Assembly: GCA_039096225.1 (NCBI GenBank)
Contig: JBBPEB010000003.1
Coordinates: forward strand, 1,048,001-1,112,000
Reading direction: 5' to 3'
Source: Blastocystis sp. Blastoise
Lineage: Eukaryota; Sar; Bigyra; Opalinata; Blastocystidae
Length of the DNA: 64,000 bases
The notes beneath the pieces are model-generated. The model made no database searches. It saw only the letters and a list, made by a program, of their open reading frames with translations, and was not told the origin of the DNA. Both the position numbers and the translations under genes were made by a program. This document shows positions 15,319 through 28,641 of this stretch, in pieces; the stretch's first letter is position 1, and every line of letters starts with the position of its first letter.

Positions 15319-16515
15319 AAGATTCCCTCCATTTGGGTCGATTTTATTTTTTTATAAAAAGAATATTTAAGCATTATAAGTTAATTTATAGGTATTCAAT
15401 AATCATTAAATGATATTGAAAGCAATAAATGAATCAAAAAATATATTTTAATTGTAGATTCGTAAATAATTTCTTTAATTTCTTTTATTATATAGGTTTT
15501 TTAATATGAATACGATGATCTGGATGCACTGTCTTGTTCACATCCAGAAATAGATGACAAAAAGCAGAAAAGGAATGGTTGATGTTCGAAAACTTATGGT
15601 GCAAAATACTCTTTATGATGTGTTCAGAGTGTTCTAGGTATATAGATTATTTCATAATTATGTTTCTAAAGAAAAAAAAGATGAAAAGGTTTGTTAAGGC
15701 TTGATTGACTCAAGTTCAGTTTCAAATGTGATAGAATATGAATATATTAGATAGAGATGTGAATAAATATTGAAATAAGTATATTTTAGGTATTTAAAAT
15801 AATTATTATTTCTTTTCTCTAGGTTCTAATGGATAAATGAATATATATAGGTGAGCAAATAGATGAATATTCTTCAACTCAAGAATTCTTTGCTATTTTT
15901 TATTATTGAAAAATATTTATTTTTTATTGAAAAGAATGGTATGAAGTTATATATAGTATATATGTTTTTATTGAGTTTATTAAATTTTTTATATTATTCT
16001 AATGTTTAGTATATATCCTTCTACTTGTTTTATTATATAAAAATGTATATATTTTTTTATGTGGATTATTAGTCTTACGAATGAGGATGATATTGTTATT
16101 TAATTACTATTATGTTTATGTATGTTATATATACTACATTATTCCATTTATATAAAACTTTTATATTGAACATAATAATAATGTTAGATAAAAGAGTAGT
16201 TTATAGTATGCTTTTATTTAAATAAAATTAAATGTTTATTCCAGTTTTATTGTTAGATATTCTATTGAATATTCTTTGATATCAAATAGATTATTATATA
16301 TATAAATAACAAAAAAACATCATCTAATAATATATAACAATTTATTGCTTTTATTAGTAACTAGTATTGCAATTTGTATAGAATAAAGTATAACTTTATA
16401 AATACTTTTATTAGCAAGAAGAGTATATATAAAGAATATTCAACATAAAAACAAAAATAACCATTACGAATACATTAATATATAAACATATCTAATAATA
16501 ATAGTTGATAGTACT

Positions 16516-16538
16516 ATATCTCTATATAAGAGAGATAT
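16516..16538. repeat. Short perfect hairpin
   Basis: ATATCTCT (16516-16523), a 7-nt loop, then AGAGATAT (16531-16538). A related AGAGATATA follows about 30 bp later. It lies in intergenic DNA; no function is evident. Confidence 0.4.
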
Positions 16539-17998
16539 TATTAGTAAGATATATAATAAATAGAGAGATATAAATATTTATATATAACAAGAAAAATTTA
16601 TTATGTATAAGAATGAATATAGGAATAATAATAATCAAATAGATATATACATTTTTATCAATGATTATTATTAAAATTATAAACAACGAAATAAATCACG
16701 AATTCATTTTCTATTTCTTTTCATACTATAGAGATCATGTAATAGAATATATAGATATTTATTTATTCTATATATACCTTATCTTCTTCAATACTATCAA
16801 ACTAAATACAAAGAATATCTTCTTATTTCCCAATTGAGTCATTCTACATATCCAATACTATTTGAATCTGAGGATACTCAAGGGAATAAGTATTATTACT
16901 TCAAATGATAATTATATATTTTCTATTTTTCATGTTTTTCATTTTCATCAATATCTATATATATAAAATTCTAATAAAATCCATTTAATAATAAAAAATG
17001 TTTAATAATTATATACTTATTCATCTTATGAATGTTTATATATATTATAATAAGTGATTCTTAATAGTTATTCTTAATCTGCATTATTTACTTTAAATCA
17101 TTCAAGAGAGTTTTATTCTAGGGATAAGAAGAGTCTATATATATTCTTTTAATAAAATAACTCATAAGAATTGGAGGGAAATATGAAATTTATTATTTCA
17201 AGATAAAATAGATATAATTATATATAGAATCATACCTTCTAAAATATATAAAAATACTCTTCTTTGTTAGAATACGGAATAAAGAATAATGTATTTGATC
17301 TTCTTTTATTGTTGATATTTAAAGAACTCCATATACATTTACTAATCATTATATGAATATAAATACATTTAATAATATATATTCTTCTCAAATAAAAGAA
17401 TAAGAAACCATTAAATACTTTCGTTGACTTTCATAACTTCATCTTATGCAATCTATATTAATCATATAACTATATCTAAACATACATCATAAAAAGACAG
17501 AAAACTGTCATGAAAATCATCTTAATAATATGAAAAGATATTCAAATGGTTGCTACAAGTGTCCTTATCCTTCAGATAATTCCAGATATTCTCATATTTG
17601 AAAACACTAATTGTGGAAGATTTCTTCAAATGACAAGAAATATTATGCTTTTTAGATTTTTAAGACATCAGAGATACTCTAGAATATGTGAAATTAATAT
17701 ATTTAACAAAAATAATGATATACTTTGTTTTCTAGCAATCAATCACATTTTCCTTTATTATTACCAGCATTCTTATTATTTTGATATTTGAATTATCTTT
17801 ATTCATCGAATACATAGTGAACTTAATAAAATATAATTTATAAGAATGACACGATACTATAGAAACAACAAAAAACGAAGAATTCGAATCACTTTCAATA
17901 AACATGAACTTTTCGATTATTTCACTATGATTTCAAATTATATCTTTGGGAAAAAACAGAATCCTTTTTTATTATTTTTCTTCGTTTGGTGTTGGATA

Positions 17999-19593
17999 AT
18001 GGTGAAGGAAAATATGAAATTTGATGCTAGTAAGATAGGTGATATTCAGAAGGATGTGATCCATTTTGAAAGACTGATTGGTGATTTGATTGGTATTTTA
18101 AGTAAGTCAATAAGTTTCTGTATTCATTCTGGTGAGTCTATAAATGAATTAGTGAATCGATTAACAAGCAATTATGGAGGAATGAATTATAAGAATGGTG
18201 ATGATCCAAGTATAATTATCCAAGAATCTTCATATGTTGATGAAACTGATGCTACTATGAGTAATAATGATAATGGAATTGATTATATTCAATTTAAAAG
18301 CGACGGTCCTCTTTATTCTCTTCCTAAACGAATAACAAATAGTTTAGTAGGTAGTTATTTATATGAATGTTCTCAAGAAAAGCGAACTATTTATGGTGAT
18401 ATATATTTAGATTATTGTGGTGATGAAACAGTAGCTCCGTTATTAATTGATTCTTTAATGAATAGGAAAGTGAATATTAATAAGTTAAAAATAGGTGATC
18501 AAATTGATTTATTAAATTTATTTGAGTATTGTGAATTACCTATTCCTGAAGAATTAACATTAATATATAATTATAGAGATCATATAATGAAGCGATACGA
18601 AGAAGGTAATATTATTACTGCATATATTAATAAAAGTGAAGATAAACTGATTAGTAAATATATAAGTATGAATAATAATGGTTATTATTGTTGTAATTCT
18701 TATGCATATGGGTATGTAGATCGTGATATTGACACTAATAAATTATGGATAAAATTTAATTTTAAATATATTAAATATATATATGAATATATTAGCAATA
18801 ATTGTATATGTATACCTACTGAAGAAATAAATACTATCGATAGATCTTTATTAGAGAATGAAATGTATACTGTATTTGGTGAGAAAGGAAGAGAAGCTGT
18901 TAAAGACGGCTGGGGTGTTAATACTCATTTCCCACATTCATATATAGTTAATAAAAATACTGAAATTAATTTAATGAACTGGTTTGGTAGTTATAATGGA
19001 GAATGGAAATTACTATTTAGGTATATATATTATTTATTATTATACTTATTATATAGAGCAAGTGAACATCGTTATTCTGCAAAAGAATTTCATAAATATT
19101 GTGACAATAAAAGAGAAACAGTGACTATAATCAAACATAAAGGTCATGATAATCATATTAATATATTTGGAGGATTTGCATATAGTATATATAGATAATT
19201 ATTTTATTTCTATTTCGTTTATATTTATATGTATTATAATAATTAGTAGATAATGGATGTAGATACAATAATAGACAATATTTGTTTACATTAAGTAATG
19301 AACATGATATTCCTCCTACTAAATATAATCGCATAGAAAGATATGGCGAGAGATACAACGACTACAATTATAATTATAACTATAATTATGATTCTAATAC
19401 TGGTCCTCCGTTGGGAGAGAATGATATTTATATATCAGATGATTGTCATAATAATACAAATTCTTATTGCTATGCGAGTAATTATGAACAATCAGAAACA
19501 ACTCAAAAGTGTTCATTATTTGTAAATACTGATACTTTATACAATAAAAATCATTTTAAAGTAGAAGAATATGAAGTTTGGGGAAGAGGTTAA
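17999..19593 (+). CDS. BTB-TLDc paralogue, intact
   Basis: Exons 17999-19020, 19057-19184 and 19247-19593 (TAA) sum to 1497 nt, or 498 residues. Introns are 36 and 62 nt, GT-AG. The 36-nt intron is a multiple of three with no stop and so is easily mistaken for coding. The start MVKENMKFDASKI aligns with both paralogues. The T1/BTB-like region (YIQFKSDGPLYSLPKR...YGDIYLDYCGD) is followed by a helical linker and a TLDc domain: NGEWKLLFR, AKEFHKYCDNK, INIFGGFAY, QYLFTLSNEHDIPPTKY, and VEEYEVWGRG at the end. This copy keeps TGG at the Trp that is TGA in the 10.4 kb copy. Function is inferred only from the domains. Confidence 0.85.
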
Positions 19594-19971
19594 TTGTTTA
19601 TTATATATAATTATTTTATTTATATATATATATTTTCTTGTTTTATATATTTTTTATTTTGTTTCAGTCATACATAATATTTGCTTTTTTTTATTATTAA
19701 TAGTTTTGTTCATAGAAAATAATATATTTTAAACTGACTTAAATAATTCATTAAAAACGTTAATATTATTTGATACTCTTTATTAAAATAAATAAAAATT
19801 AATACGAGAAAAATAGATTATTTTCAAATAGAAAAATATACATTATATCTAAAAAACTATAACATTTATAAACATGAAAAACAACTACTATACCATGATA
19901 TAATTCTTTATCGAATAAATAATAGTACTACAAAAAAATGAAAGCAAATATATATATATATATTATATGAT
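19594..19971. other. Intergenic between convergent genes
   Basis: About 380 bp of AT-rich sequence with poly-A and poly-T tracts; nothing else seen. Confidence 0.6.
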
Positions 19972-22914
19972 TTATTTTTTTATTCCAGTAATAAAGGGAT
20001 GTTTACATAATGTAATAACATCTGCTCTTAGTTTTGTATCTTTATATAAACATTGAATAATAAAATCTCTGCATTCATTTGATATTATTGGTTTTGAAGG
20101 TATATTCACTTGATTTGCATTTAATATTATTTTATTCTCATATATCTTATTTTGTGATATTCCATCGCCAAAAGGTTTCTTTCCAAATAACATTTGATAT
20201 AATATTACTCCTATTGACCATACATCTACTTTCTCACTTATATATATAGGATTCTGACTCTCCGAAGAAAAACATTCTGGAGGCAAATACCTATATATAA
20301 TAATATTATGATTATTAATAATAATAATAAAAAAAAAAATAAAATTATATAAAAAAATAAAAAAAAAAAAAAAAAATAATATAAAATAAAAAATTACCAA
20401 TAAGTTCCTGCACCAGGTGTAGTTAATTCAATTCCTTGACTATTACTATTTGAAGTATCAAATTCTTTACTAAGTCCAAAATCTGATATTTTTGCTATAC
20501 CTTGTGAATCAAATAATATATTTGCAGGTTTTAAATCATAATGAATAACTCTTGTAGGTTGTGAATGCATATATCGAAGTGCTGATAATAACTATATATA
20601 GAATTGATTATTATAATAATATAAATAAATAAATATATAATTATATACTTGAATAATAATACTTCTGGCTTCTGATTCTTTGAGTATAGAATATTGTTTA
20701 AGATATTGATCTAAATCTGGGCCACTACAATATTCTAATACAGTTGCTAAAGTATTATCATCTATATGAATACTATCATATAAACGAACTACATGATCAT
20801 GACGAAGACGCTATATATTTATATATATGGTTTATTTAATAATCATTATTATAATAGTTATAATAATAATAATATTAATAATAATATACTATTTGTATAT
20901 CTGTTTCACGTAAAGCATGTTTCACAAAATCAGATTTCTTTTCAACAGACCATGAGGTATTAAGTTGATGAAATTTAATAGCAACTTCTCTGAATTCCAT
21001 TAAATCATACGCAAGCCATACCTATATATAATATAATATAATAAAACTATTAATAAAAATAAAATAAAAATAAAAATAAAAAACACTACAAATTCTATTT
21101 ATATACTTCACTAAATCCTCCTTTTCCTAATAATCTGATTAATATATATCGATCCTGTATAATAGGTCGTGTATGAAATCGACTTGAATCCTCATCACGA
21201 ATTCGACGTAATTCACGTATATGTATATTCTTTTCATATTCATAGGATTCTAATGATTCTTGATATTCTATCTATATATAAATAATATTATATATATATA
21301 TTTATATAGATTATACTATAATAATAAAGAAATGAATACAATATATCTTATAATTATTAATATATATCAATATATATATATTTATATTATCAATAAAATC
21401 AAAAAAAAATAAAAATATAGAATACCATTTCTCTTTTAAGTAAAGCTGTTTTCATTTTTAATGCTTCACTTTTTACTGCATTTTCAAAATCAGTATCTTC
21501 TTGAGAAATACTATTTCGAGGAGCAGGTGCACAAAACGGCATTGGAGATACAAAATCATCATTTGAAGAAGTACATGTACTTTTTATATTATTATTATTA
21601 TTTGTAGTAATATCATTATTATTATTTATAGTAATATCATTAGTAATAGTTGTAGTAGTAGTAGAATTAGTATTATTTGTATCTTTATCTTTTATATTCA
21701 ATTTTGGATTATTAATTTCTTTTTTTAATTGTTTTTTCTCTTGTTCTAATTCTTCTTTTCGTTTTTGTAATTCAATATCTTTTGCTTTTAATTCATAATA
21801 TTTCTATATATATATATAAATAATTTTATTCTTAATAATATACTAATAATTATAATTATATATATATATATATACACTTCCTTCTTGAAATGTATCTATG
21901 GGTTGATGACGAATACTTTCCATCGATAGTTTCCCCAATAATGGTGTTCTTAATGCTATTTCTCTACGTTTATTAATAGCATCTAAACTAGCATATTGTT
22001 CTATATATTGTTTTAATTCTATACCTACTAATGAATGTATATCTTGTATTTCTTTATCTTTTGATTCTAGATTTGTTTGTTGTTGTTTAATATCATTATC
22101 TTTTGACGTTATTGTATATTGTAAAGTTTCTATTTGTTTTTCAAAATCTATCGCTTTTCGTCTCTCTTCTTCTAATAACTATATATATATATATTATTTA
22201 TTTAAAAAAAAACAATTCTAATAAATACATTTTCTAAATCTTTTATTTTATTTGCTTGAATAGTATTTAATATAGATATATCACTATTATTATTATCTTT
22301 ATTATCTTTATTATTTTTATCTTTAGTTATATTCGAAATAGGTATAAAATAATTATCTATAGTAGGTTTAAGAGGAGAAGAAGGTATATTATTTAATGAA
22401 GGAGGAATAAGAGGAGACATAGATGTAGTAGTAGCAGTAGCAGTAAATGTTAATATAGGTGTACCTTGTATTATTGGAGATATACAAGGAAGAGAAGAAT
22501 TGACTACAACGACATCTTCTTGAGTTGATGAATCTATATATATAATTATTATCATAACTATAAAGAAATTTTTATTTTATATATACCAAGTGGAGAAATT
22601 TCTTTTTGTTTTGTTTGTTTTCGTTTTGTAAATTTCTAGAATAATATAATAAATAAAATCTGATTTACATAAAAAAAAAATTAAAATTAAAATACAGTTG
22701 GATTCGTTTGTTTTCGACGTTTTCGACGACTTGTTGGATGTTCTTGATTAGATCGACTTTCATTAGCTGACAATAATGAAGAACTCGCTGGCTCTTGAAT
22801 ATCTTGTTTGAGTTGAATGGAGTTTGAATTGACTTCTTCTATTTCATCTGAACTTGATTTTGTGTCTTGAGTATTCAAAATGACCACATTAGTCTGAGGC
22901 TTTTCTGAATCCAT
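19972..22914 (-). CDS. TLK: Tousled-like Ser/Thr protein kinase
   Basis: The gene starts at 22914 (MDSEKPQTNVVIL) and ends with TAA at 19972. About nine introns separate the exons; the protein is roughly 700 residues. The N-terminal third is Ser/Asn-rich with a basic cluster SRRKRRK. It is followed by a long coiled coil (LLEEERRKAIDFEKQIETL, KAKDIELQKRKEELEQEKK). The kinase domain has the glycine loop GKGGFSEVW, VAIKFHQLN with the lysine, VLEYCSGPDLDQYLKQ, HYDLKPANILF as catalytic loop, DFGLSK, GAGTYWYLPPECF and KVDVWSIGVILYQMLFGKKPFG. The HYDLKP loop, the GTYWYLPPE segment and the NEFR/REVAIK region are characteristic of Tousled-like kinases. In plants and animals these phosphorylate the histone chaperone ASF1 and act in chromatin assembly. 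Short exon edges in the N-terminal part are approximate. Confidence 0.9.
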
Positions 22915-23535
22915 AGATAAACTGAATTATATTATAAATATAGATCTAAGAGCTTTACTAAGGAAGATCTTCTCAAAATATATTATTTTTTGAAAATTTT
23001 TAAATAATCAGAATTCTTATTCGAATCTTACTGAAATAAAATAAAAAATCATTTATTTCGTTTTTAGAAAAATCTGTCTTTCTTTTGTAAATAAAATGAC
23101 GTATTTCTCTTCAGTATAAAGTGATTCATGAATTTAAATACATTCATTGAATTCATGATATCCTATTCATTGTAATAATTCAATTTGAATACGTAAGAAA
23201 CATTAATCAATAATTGCCGCCAAATTAATTTGATCATTGTAGGTTCTATAAATTGTATGATTCAACTATATATGCTATTTAAAAATGAATAGAAATACTT
23301 AGATCCACAAATATGCTATTTTCTTCTAACGAATTTTCTAAAATGAGTGAAGAATGAGTTGAATATATTCATAAATCAATCTATACTCTAATTTAAGATC
23401 AATAAGAATACTGAAATTGATTTGAGTGTATTTTAAAACTTAGAAAAACACAAATATTTCGTTATTTATTTAAAAGGGATCTATTTCTTCATTTTTTCTA
23501 TTTCAAACATTTATATTATTTTTATAAATAAATAT
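22915..23535. promoter_or_regulatory. Divergent promoter region
   Basis: About 620 bp between the TLK start (minus) and the next plus-strand start. AT-rich; no specific element could be named. Confidence 0.4.
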
Positions 23536-24369
23536 ATGAATTCCTCGTTGTTATTAGAAGTATTATAATAATTTAATCTTAATAGTTCATAATGATTTAG
23601 AAATCTTTGTTTGGTGAGTATATTTCAAAACGTAAATATGCTTCAGAGACTGGATTTATATTAATGGATTCATCAAAATTAAAAAAGCAGAAAGGTATGT
23701 TATTTGAATAATTGTTTATAAGCAAATGATAAGATGTTGTTGTTGTGAACGATATAAGTTTTCCAAAATATATTCCATATCCAGATCTTAATATGCAATC
23801 ACGAACAGAGTATCCAACAGTAGGAAAACAAGATATAGAACAATATTGTTCACTATTTCCTTCTTTAAAAACAAATGAACATATTTATATAAATTGTATG
23901 AAGAAATGTGATCAATGTAATTGTATTGATGGAACTTGTATTCATCAAGTATTTCAATATGAAAAGTATATTCATTATGAATAATAAATTTATTAATTAA
24001 TAAAATATATATATATTATATATATATATAGAAATTTGAATGGATTATTACAATTGGTAGAAGAATTAGAATCTATAAGTCTTCAATTACATTCATGTAT
24101 TGAACAAAATGATATTAATAAAAGTATAGAATTAAAAGAACAATTTAATGTATATTTATATATTTTATTCTAATGTTATCTATATAAAATATATATATAT
24201 AGTTAAAAACAAATGAAGAAAGTAAATTATTATGTGAATTAATTAATAATAATACTTTAAAAATACAATTATTGAATGATTTATCTTATAAAATGAATGA
24301 ATATTCAAAGAACCAGCAATTTGAAAATGCTGCTATTATTAGAGATGTCAAAAATGTATATATATATTA

Positions 24370-24415
<46 letters not shown>

Positions 24416-24524
24416 TTTATTATATATATAGACAATAGAAACAATTCAAGAAACTCATTTTAATGATAAAGAGAAAATTGATCGAATTACGAAGAGATTA
24501 GCTCAATCTTTAATGAAAAAATAA
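23536..24524 (+). CDS. Protein with UVR-like motif, otherwise unknown
   Basis: A short first exon, 23536-23559 (MNSSLLLE), joins after a 41-nt intron (23560-23600) to KSLFGEYISKRKYASETGF at 23601, in phase 0. Without this splice the long open frame would lack an upstream ATG. Later exons give DVVVNDISFPKYIPYPDL, a Cys-rich stretch (CMKKCDQCNCIDGTC), and two helical parts. One helical part, MNEYSKNQQFENAAIIRDV, fits the UVR motif pattern (acidic-F-E-x-A-A-x-x-R-D), which mediates UvrB/UvrC contact and also occurs in eukaryotic proteins. The gene ends LAQSLMKK and TAA at 24522-24524. The Cys pairs could bind a metal. No full family was recognised. Its stop lies 22 bp from the stop of the convergent gene. 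Confidence 0.65.
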
Positions 24525-24546
24525 ATAAGATAAAAAAATATATTTT

Positions 24547-26116
24547 TTAAAATATTATTTTTGATGAATTAATTGATAGATTTGATCTGGTGATAATTTT
24601 GGTATTGAGTAATTTTTTTTATACTATAAAATATAAAAAAAATACACATATATATATATATATACATCTTTATTTTTTTTAATTTCAAAGAAATTTTGAA
24701 TTAACTATAATAAATAAAAATAATAATTAAGAAAAATATAAAAAATACTCCTCGATAAAGAATTAATTGATTCGATGTGAAAACAGCTACAATTTGTTCA
24801 TCACGATTTTCTATACGTAATTTAATAGTTTTAATACATTGAATAATATCTCGAATATCTAAAGAATATTGATTTCCTTGTTGATCTATAAAAGAGACTG
24901 AATTATTTTCATGTCGAATAATAAAACAATCATATATAGAATATTGATTATTTGTTTCTAAATCTCCTCTTTGTAAGATAGCTGCCCATATTGTATTAAT
25001 AGGATTTGATAATTTCTTTTCTTCACCATTTATATTAAACATACCACATGAACAAAATACAAATATTTTAGGTGTTTTACCATATACTGGATATATCCAT
25101 TGAGTTGTAAGGGACTTTATAATATTAACATTATTAATATAGTAGAATAATATTATAAAATAAATAAATAATAAATAATAAATATATACTTTAGAATTAT
25201 GATTACAAGGACATAATGTAGGTAATGTTTCAATACTTCCATTTAAAGAAATAATCACTGGAGAAAGATGACTTAAACTAACTAATAATTTTGTATTCAT
25301 TAATGTAGTATCATAAAATGGATATATATATTCGATCGAATCTTCTAATTGTAAACTTAAAAATGGCTTTTCCTATTAATATATTATTATTATTATAAGA
25401 AAGAATAATTTTATATATGTATATATATAAAAAAATAAAATAATAAAAAAATAAAATAATAAAAAAATAAAATAAAAAAAAATTAAATCAACTATATACC
25501 AATGTAGATTTAAAATAATAACTATAAGCTGATAAAAGTCCATTATTATTTCCTAATACAATAATAACTTGTTTTTCATTTCCATAATGAAGAGCTATAG
25601 AACATGTACATTTTGAATTAATTGATATTGTTTGCTCTATAATAAATCTATATATATAAGGTGAATCCAAAGCAGTATTAATTCCACGTTTATATGTAAG
25701 GGATAATAAAGTCATTGTACCATCAATTGTAATCACAAAAATATTATATAATCCTTCTTTAATATAGCAAGTACTCACAGAAGAAATCACACCTAAACCA
25801 CCATAACGAATAGGCTGTGAACGAACATCCAACTAAAAATATATGAAAATAAACAAATTTTGAACAATTAATTATCTTATAAGTAATAAATAAACTTTTT
25901 TAAATATAAATATACTGGAAAAACACATAATTCTCCTGAAGGATTACCATAAACGAAAGCAATTGTATTTTGATCAGCATTTAAAATCCTATGACATAAT
26001 TTTTCAAATATCCCATCATGAAAAATATATGATTTATAGCAATTTAAAGGAATCTAAAGTGTGATATGAAACTAATGTTCTTCATAAATTGATAGGAAAC
26101 ATACACTTTCTGTCAT
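24547..26116 (-). CDS. ITFG2: ITFG2-like beta-propeller protein (KICSTOR subunit candidate)
   Basis: Exon 1 (26116-26105) encodes only MTES and joins to IPLNCYKSYIFHDGIF at 26053; about five introns follow. The end is LINSSKIIF and TAA at 24547-24549. The order of blade motifs matches ITFG2: IAFVYGNPSGELCVF near the N-terminus, FVITIDGTMTLLSLT, VIIVLGNNNGLLSAY, IYPVYGKTPKIFVFCSCGMF, and near the C-terminus VSFIDQQGNQYSLDI...VAVFTSNQLILYRG, where ITFG2 has a very similar 'IID...vvrF...yvtfnqkiyvY' segment. ITFG2 in animals is part of KICSTOR, which tethers GATOR1 to lysosomes to restrain TORC1. Length (about 410 residues) is similar to the family. The match is by motif order only, so another FG-GAP-like propeller is possible. 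Confidence 0.6.
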
Positions 26117-26337
26117 TCTTTATATTATAAGAAATTAAATAATATTTATTTGTAGTCAACTTTAAATGATAGACATACTAACGATTGAATAGTAATTTGA
26201 TATTTCTATGATTTAATTGTAGAATAAACTAAGAAAAAATGAATTATTCTGGAAACTGGACAACAAGAAATACTTTCTTTGTTTATTCCTTTATTATTGA
26301 ATATAGAGACAATTTAATATTTTTAATAATATAAGAA

Positions 26338-28504
26338 ATGGAGAAGAAAGAATTTAATGCTGAAAATATCGAAGATTGGTGGAAACCAGTTGAACATATT
26401 AACGAAGGTGTTACTATAGGAATTGATTTTGGTACTACAAATTCATGTATAGCTTATTGGGACACAGAGATGAAATCAGCAGAAGTGATTGAGTTCGATG
26501 ATAATCAAACTATTCCTTCTGTTGTTGCCTTTGCTGTATTTTTTTATTTTATTTATATAGATATAGACATTTATATATGAACTATATATGAATAGAGTGA
26601 ATCTAATATATATGTGGGTAGTTCTGCTGTTGAATATGAAGAAACTTATCCATTGAGTTGTGTTTCTCATGTAAAGCGATTACTTGGTAAACGTTATGAA
26701 GATCCAGAAATATCAGATTTCAAGAAAGCACATCAATTTGAATTAATTAAGAATTCTTCTATTCAATCACCTCATCCTAATATTCAAATACGAATTCCTT
26801 TTGGACGTAATAATAAGAAATATTCACCTGAATATATTTGTACTTGTATTCTTAGTTATATTAAGAATTCTGTTGAAGGATATTTAGGTAAAAAAGTAGG
26901 TAATTGTGTTTTAACTGTTCCAGCTTATTTTTCTTCTTATCAACGAGAGTCTCTTTTATCTGCAGCAACAGAATCAGGAATAAATGTATTAAGATTAATT
27001 GGTGAACCTACAGGTAATATTTATATAGTTAGATAATTTTTTTTTGATTATTATTATTTATTTTTATTATATTTTTTTTTATTATATTTTTTTTTTATTA
27101 TATTTTATTTTAATTATTATTTTATTTTAATTATTATTATTATTTTATATTTATTATATTTATTATATTTATTATATTTATTATATGTTACTATATTTCT
27201 AGCTGCTGCTCTTTCTTATGGGTTGGGTGTAGCAGGTACAAAGAATGTAGTTATATGTGATTTTGGAGGAGGTACTTTTGATGTATCTATTCTACATATA
27301 CATGAAGGACAATTTAAAGTATATATATTATATTATTTATTTTAATAATATATAAATAATATTTTCATAATATATAAATAATATATCTTTATATATATAT
27401 AGATATTAGGAATAGGAGGTGATAATAATTTAGGTGGTGAAGATATAGATCAATTATTATATACATATCTTATTACTACTTATTGTGATAAGCATAATAC
27501 TTATTCTGAAAAAGAAAAAGTGATGATTTTGAGAGAAATCGAAACAATTAAATGTGAATTATCTACTTATAATTCTGTGAATATTTCTGATGAAATCACT
27601 ACTCTATTTAATAAGAATAAAAAAGAAATGAAACCTATTGTATATACAAGAGAAGAATTTGATATTTTAATTGAACCTATTATTAAAAGATGTATATCTA
27701 TAATATCAGGAGTAATGGGGGATGTTCATTTAACTATACAAGATATACAAGAAGTAGTAGTAGTAGGAGGATCATCACGATTATTATCCTTTCAAAAACA
27801 AGTCTCTGAATATTTTAATAATAAAGAATTATGTAAGGCAATTGATCCTAAAACATGTGTTGCTGAAGGTGCTGCTATTCAAGCTGCTGCTCTTTGTGGA
27901 GTAGATAAAGAATTATTAAGAAATGTATTAATGTTAGATGCTCTTCCATTAAATATTGGTGTAAAGACAACAGATGGTAAAATGAATGTGATTCTCCCGC
28001 GTAATATCCTCATTCCCGCCAAAAGAACTAGATATTTCAAAACATTTGAAGATAATCAAAAAGGGATTACAGTTGATGTTTATGAAGGTTCTGATTCTAT
28101 TGCTGATCATAATAAATTAATAGGTTCATTTGATATTCCTATAACTCATTGGGAACGAAAAGCTGGAGAAGAACCTGTATATATTTATATATATATAATA
28201 TTCTATAAATAAAAATATATAAATAACATTATATAAATAAAATTATATATATAGATTGGTGTAAGTATAGAAATGACAATAAATGGTGTATTAAAAGTGA
28301 CAAGTGATCATTTTGTAGAAGAAGATGATGGAACTCAAACTAAAACATTTATTATTCTTTGTATATATATACTTATGTTATTTGGGTTTTATTTATTTGC
28401 AAAACTATATTTTCAAGATGCTAGGTATATATATTTATAGTATTATTATTATTATTTAAAATATATTTAATTTATATAGAGATGCATTGAATCCTCATTT
28501 TTAA
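26338..28504 (+). CDS. Hsp70-family protein with C-terminal transmembrane anchor in place of the lid
   Basis: Six exons, 26338-26535, 26596-27013, 27203-27318, 27403-28176, 28255-28424 and 28480-28504 (TAA), give 566 residues with perfect frame. The ATPase domain is complete: [12 protein letters not shown] (phosphate 1), [41 protein letters not shown] (phosphate 2), [12 protein letters not shown], and [14 protein letters not shown] (adenosine loop). A beta-sandwich substrate domain follows ([48 protein letters not shown]). Instead of the helical lid and EEVD or HDEL tail, the chain then has [20 protein letters not shown], a clear membrane span, and a short tail RDALNPHF. No signal peptide is seen, so it looks tail-anchored, with the chaperone facing the cytosol. 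The target membrane is unknown. It is divergent from the ITFG2-like gene (221 bp between ATGs). Confidence 0.85.
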
Positions 28505-28641
28505 TGTAAACTTGTTTTCTTTTTAAATATTATTTTCTTCATATTATTGAAACAAACTTTTGTTTTACTCTTTGAATAAAATTTAAAAAAAATATTTCTA
28601 TAAAAAAATTCAAAACAAAACAAATAAATATAAAAACACAT

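Larger units (their letters stand above)
14731..17998. other. Long intergenic region
   Basis: About 3.3 kb. The first 600 bp are less AT-rich and hold the GACAA/TTGTC cluster. From about 15340 on I see AT-rich sequence with scattered short frames. An 81-codon frame at 17546-17791 has no family features. The open frame that begins at 17846 runs into the next gene but its first 51 codons have no match in the paralogues. No RNA gene was recognised. Confidence 0.5.

Noticed and set aside
14860-15340. Possible structured RNA in the less AT-rich region
   Set aside because: I found no stable fold, box motifs or pol III signals; the repeated GACAA/TTGTC words explain the composition better.
17546-17791. 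81-codon open frame upstream of the third BTB-TLDc gene
   Set aside because: No family motif, no splice partner, and typical AT-rich chance composition.
23591-23600. TAG upstream of the UVR-like frame read as a sense codon
   Set aside because: It is explained by an intron ending TTTAG (23560-23600) that links a short first exon in phase 0.
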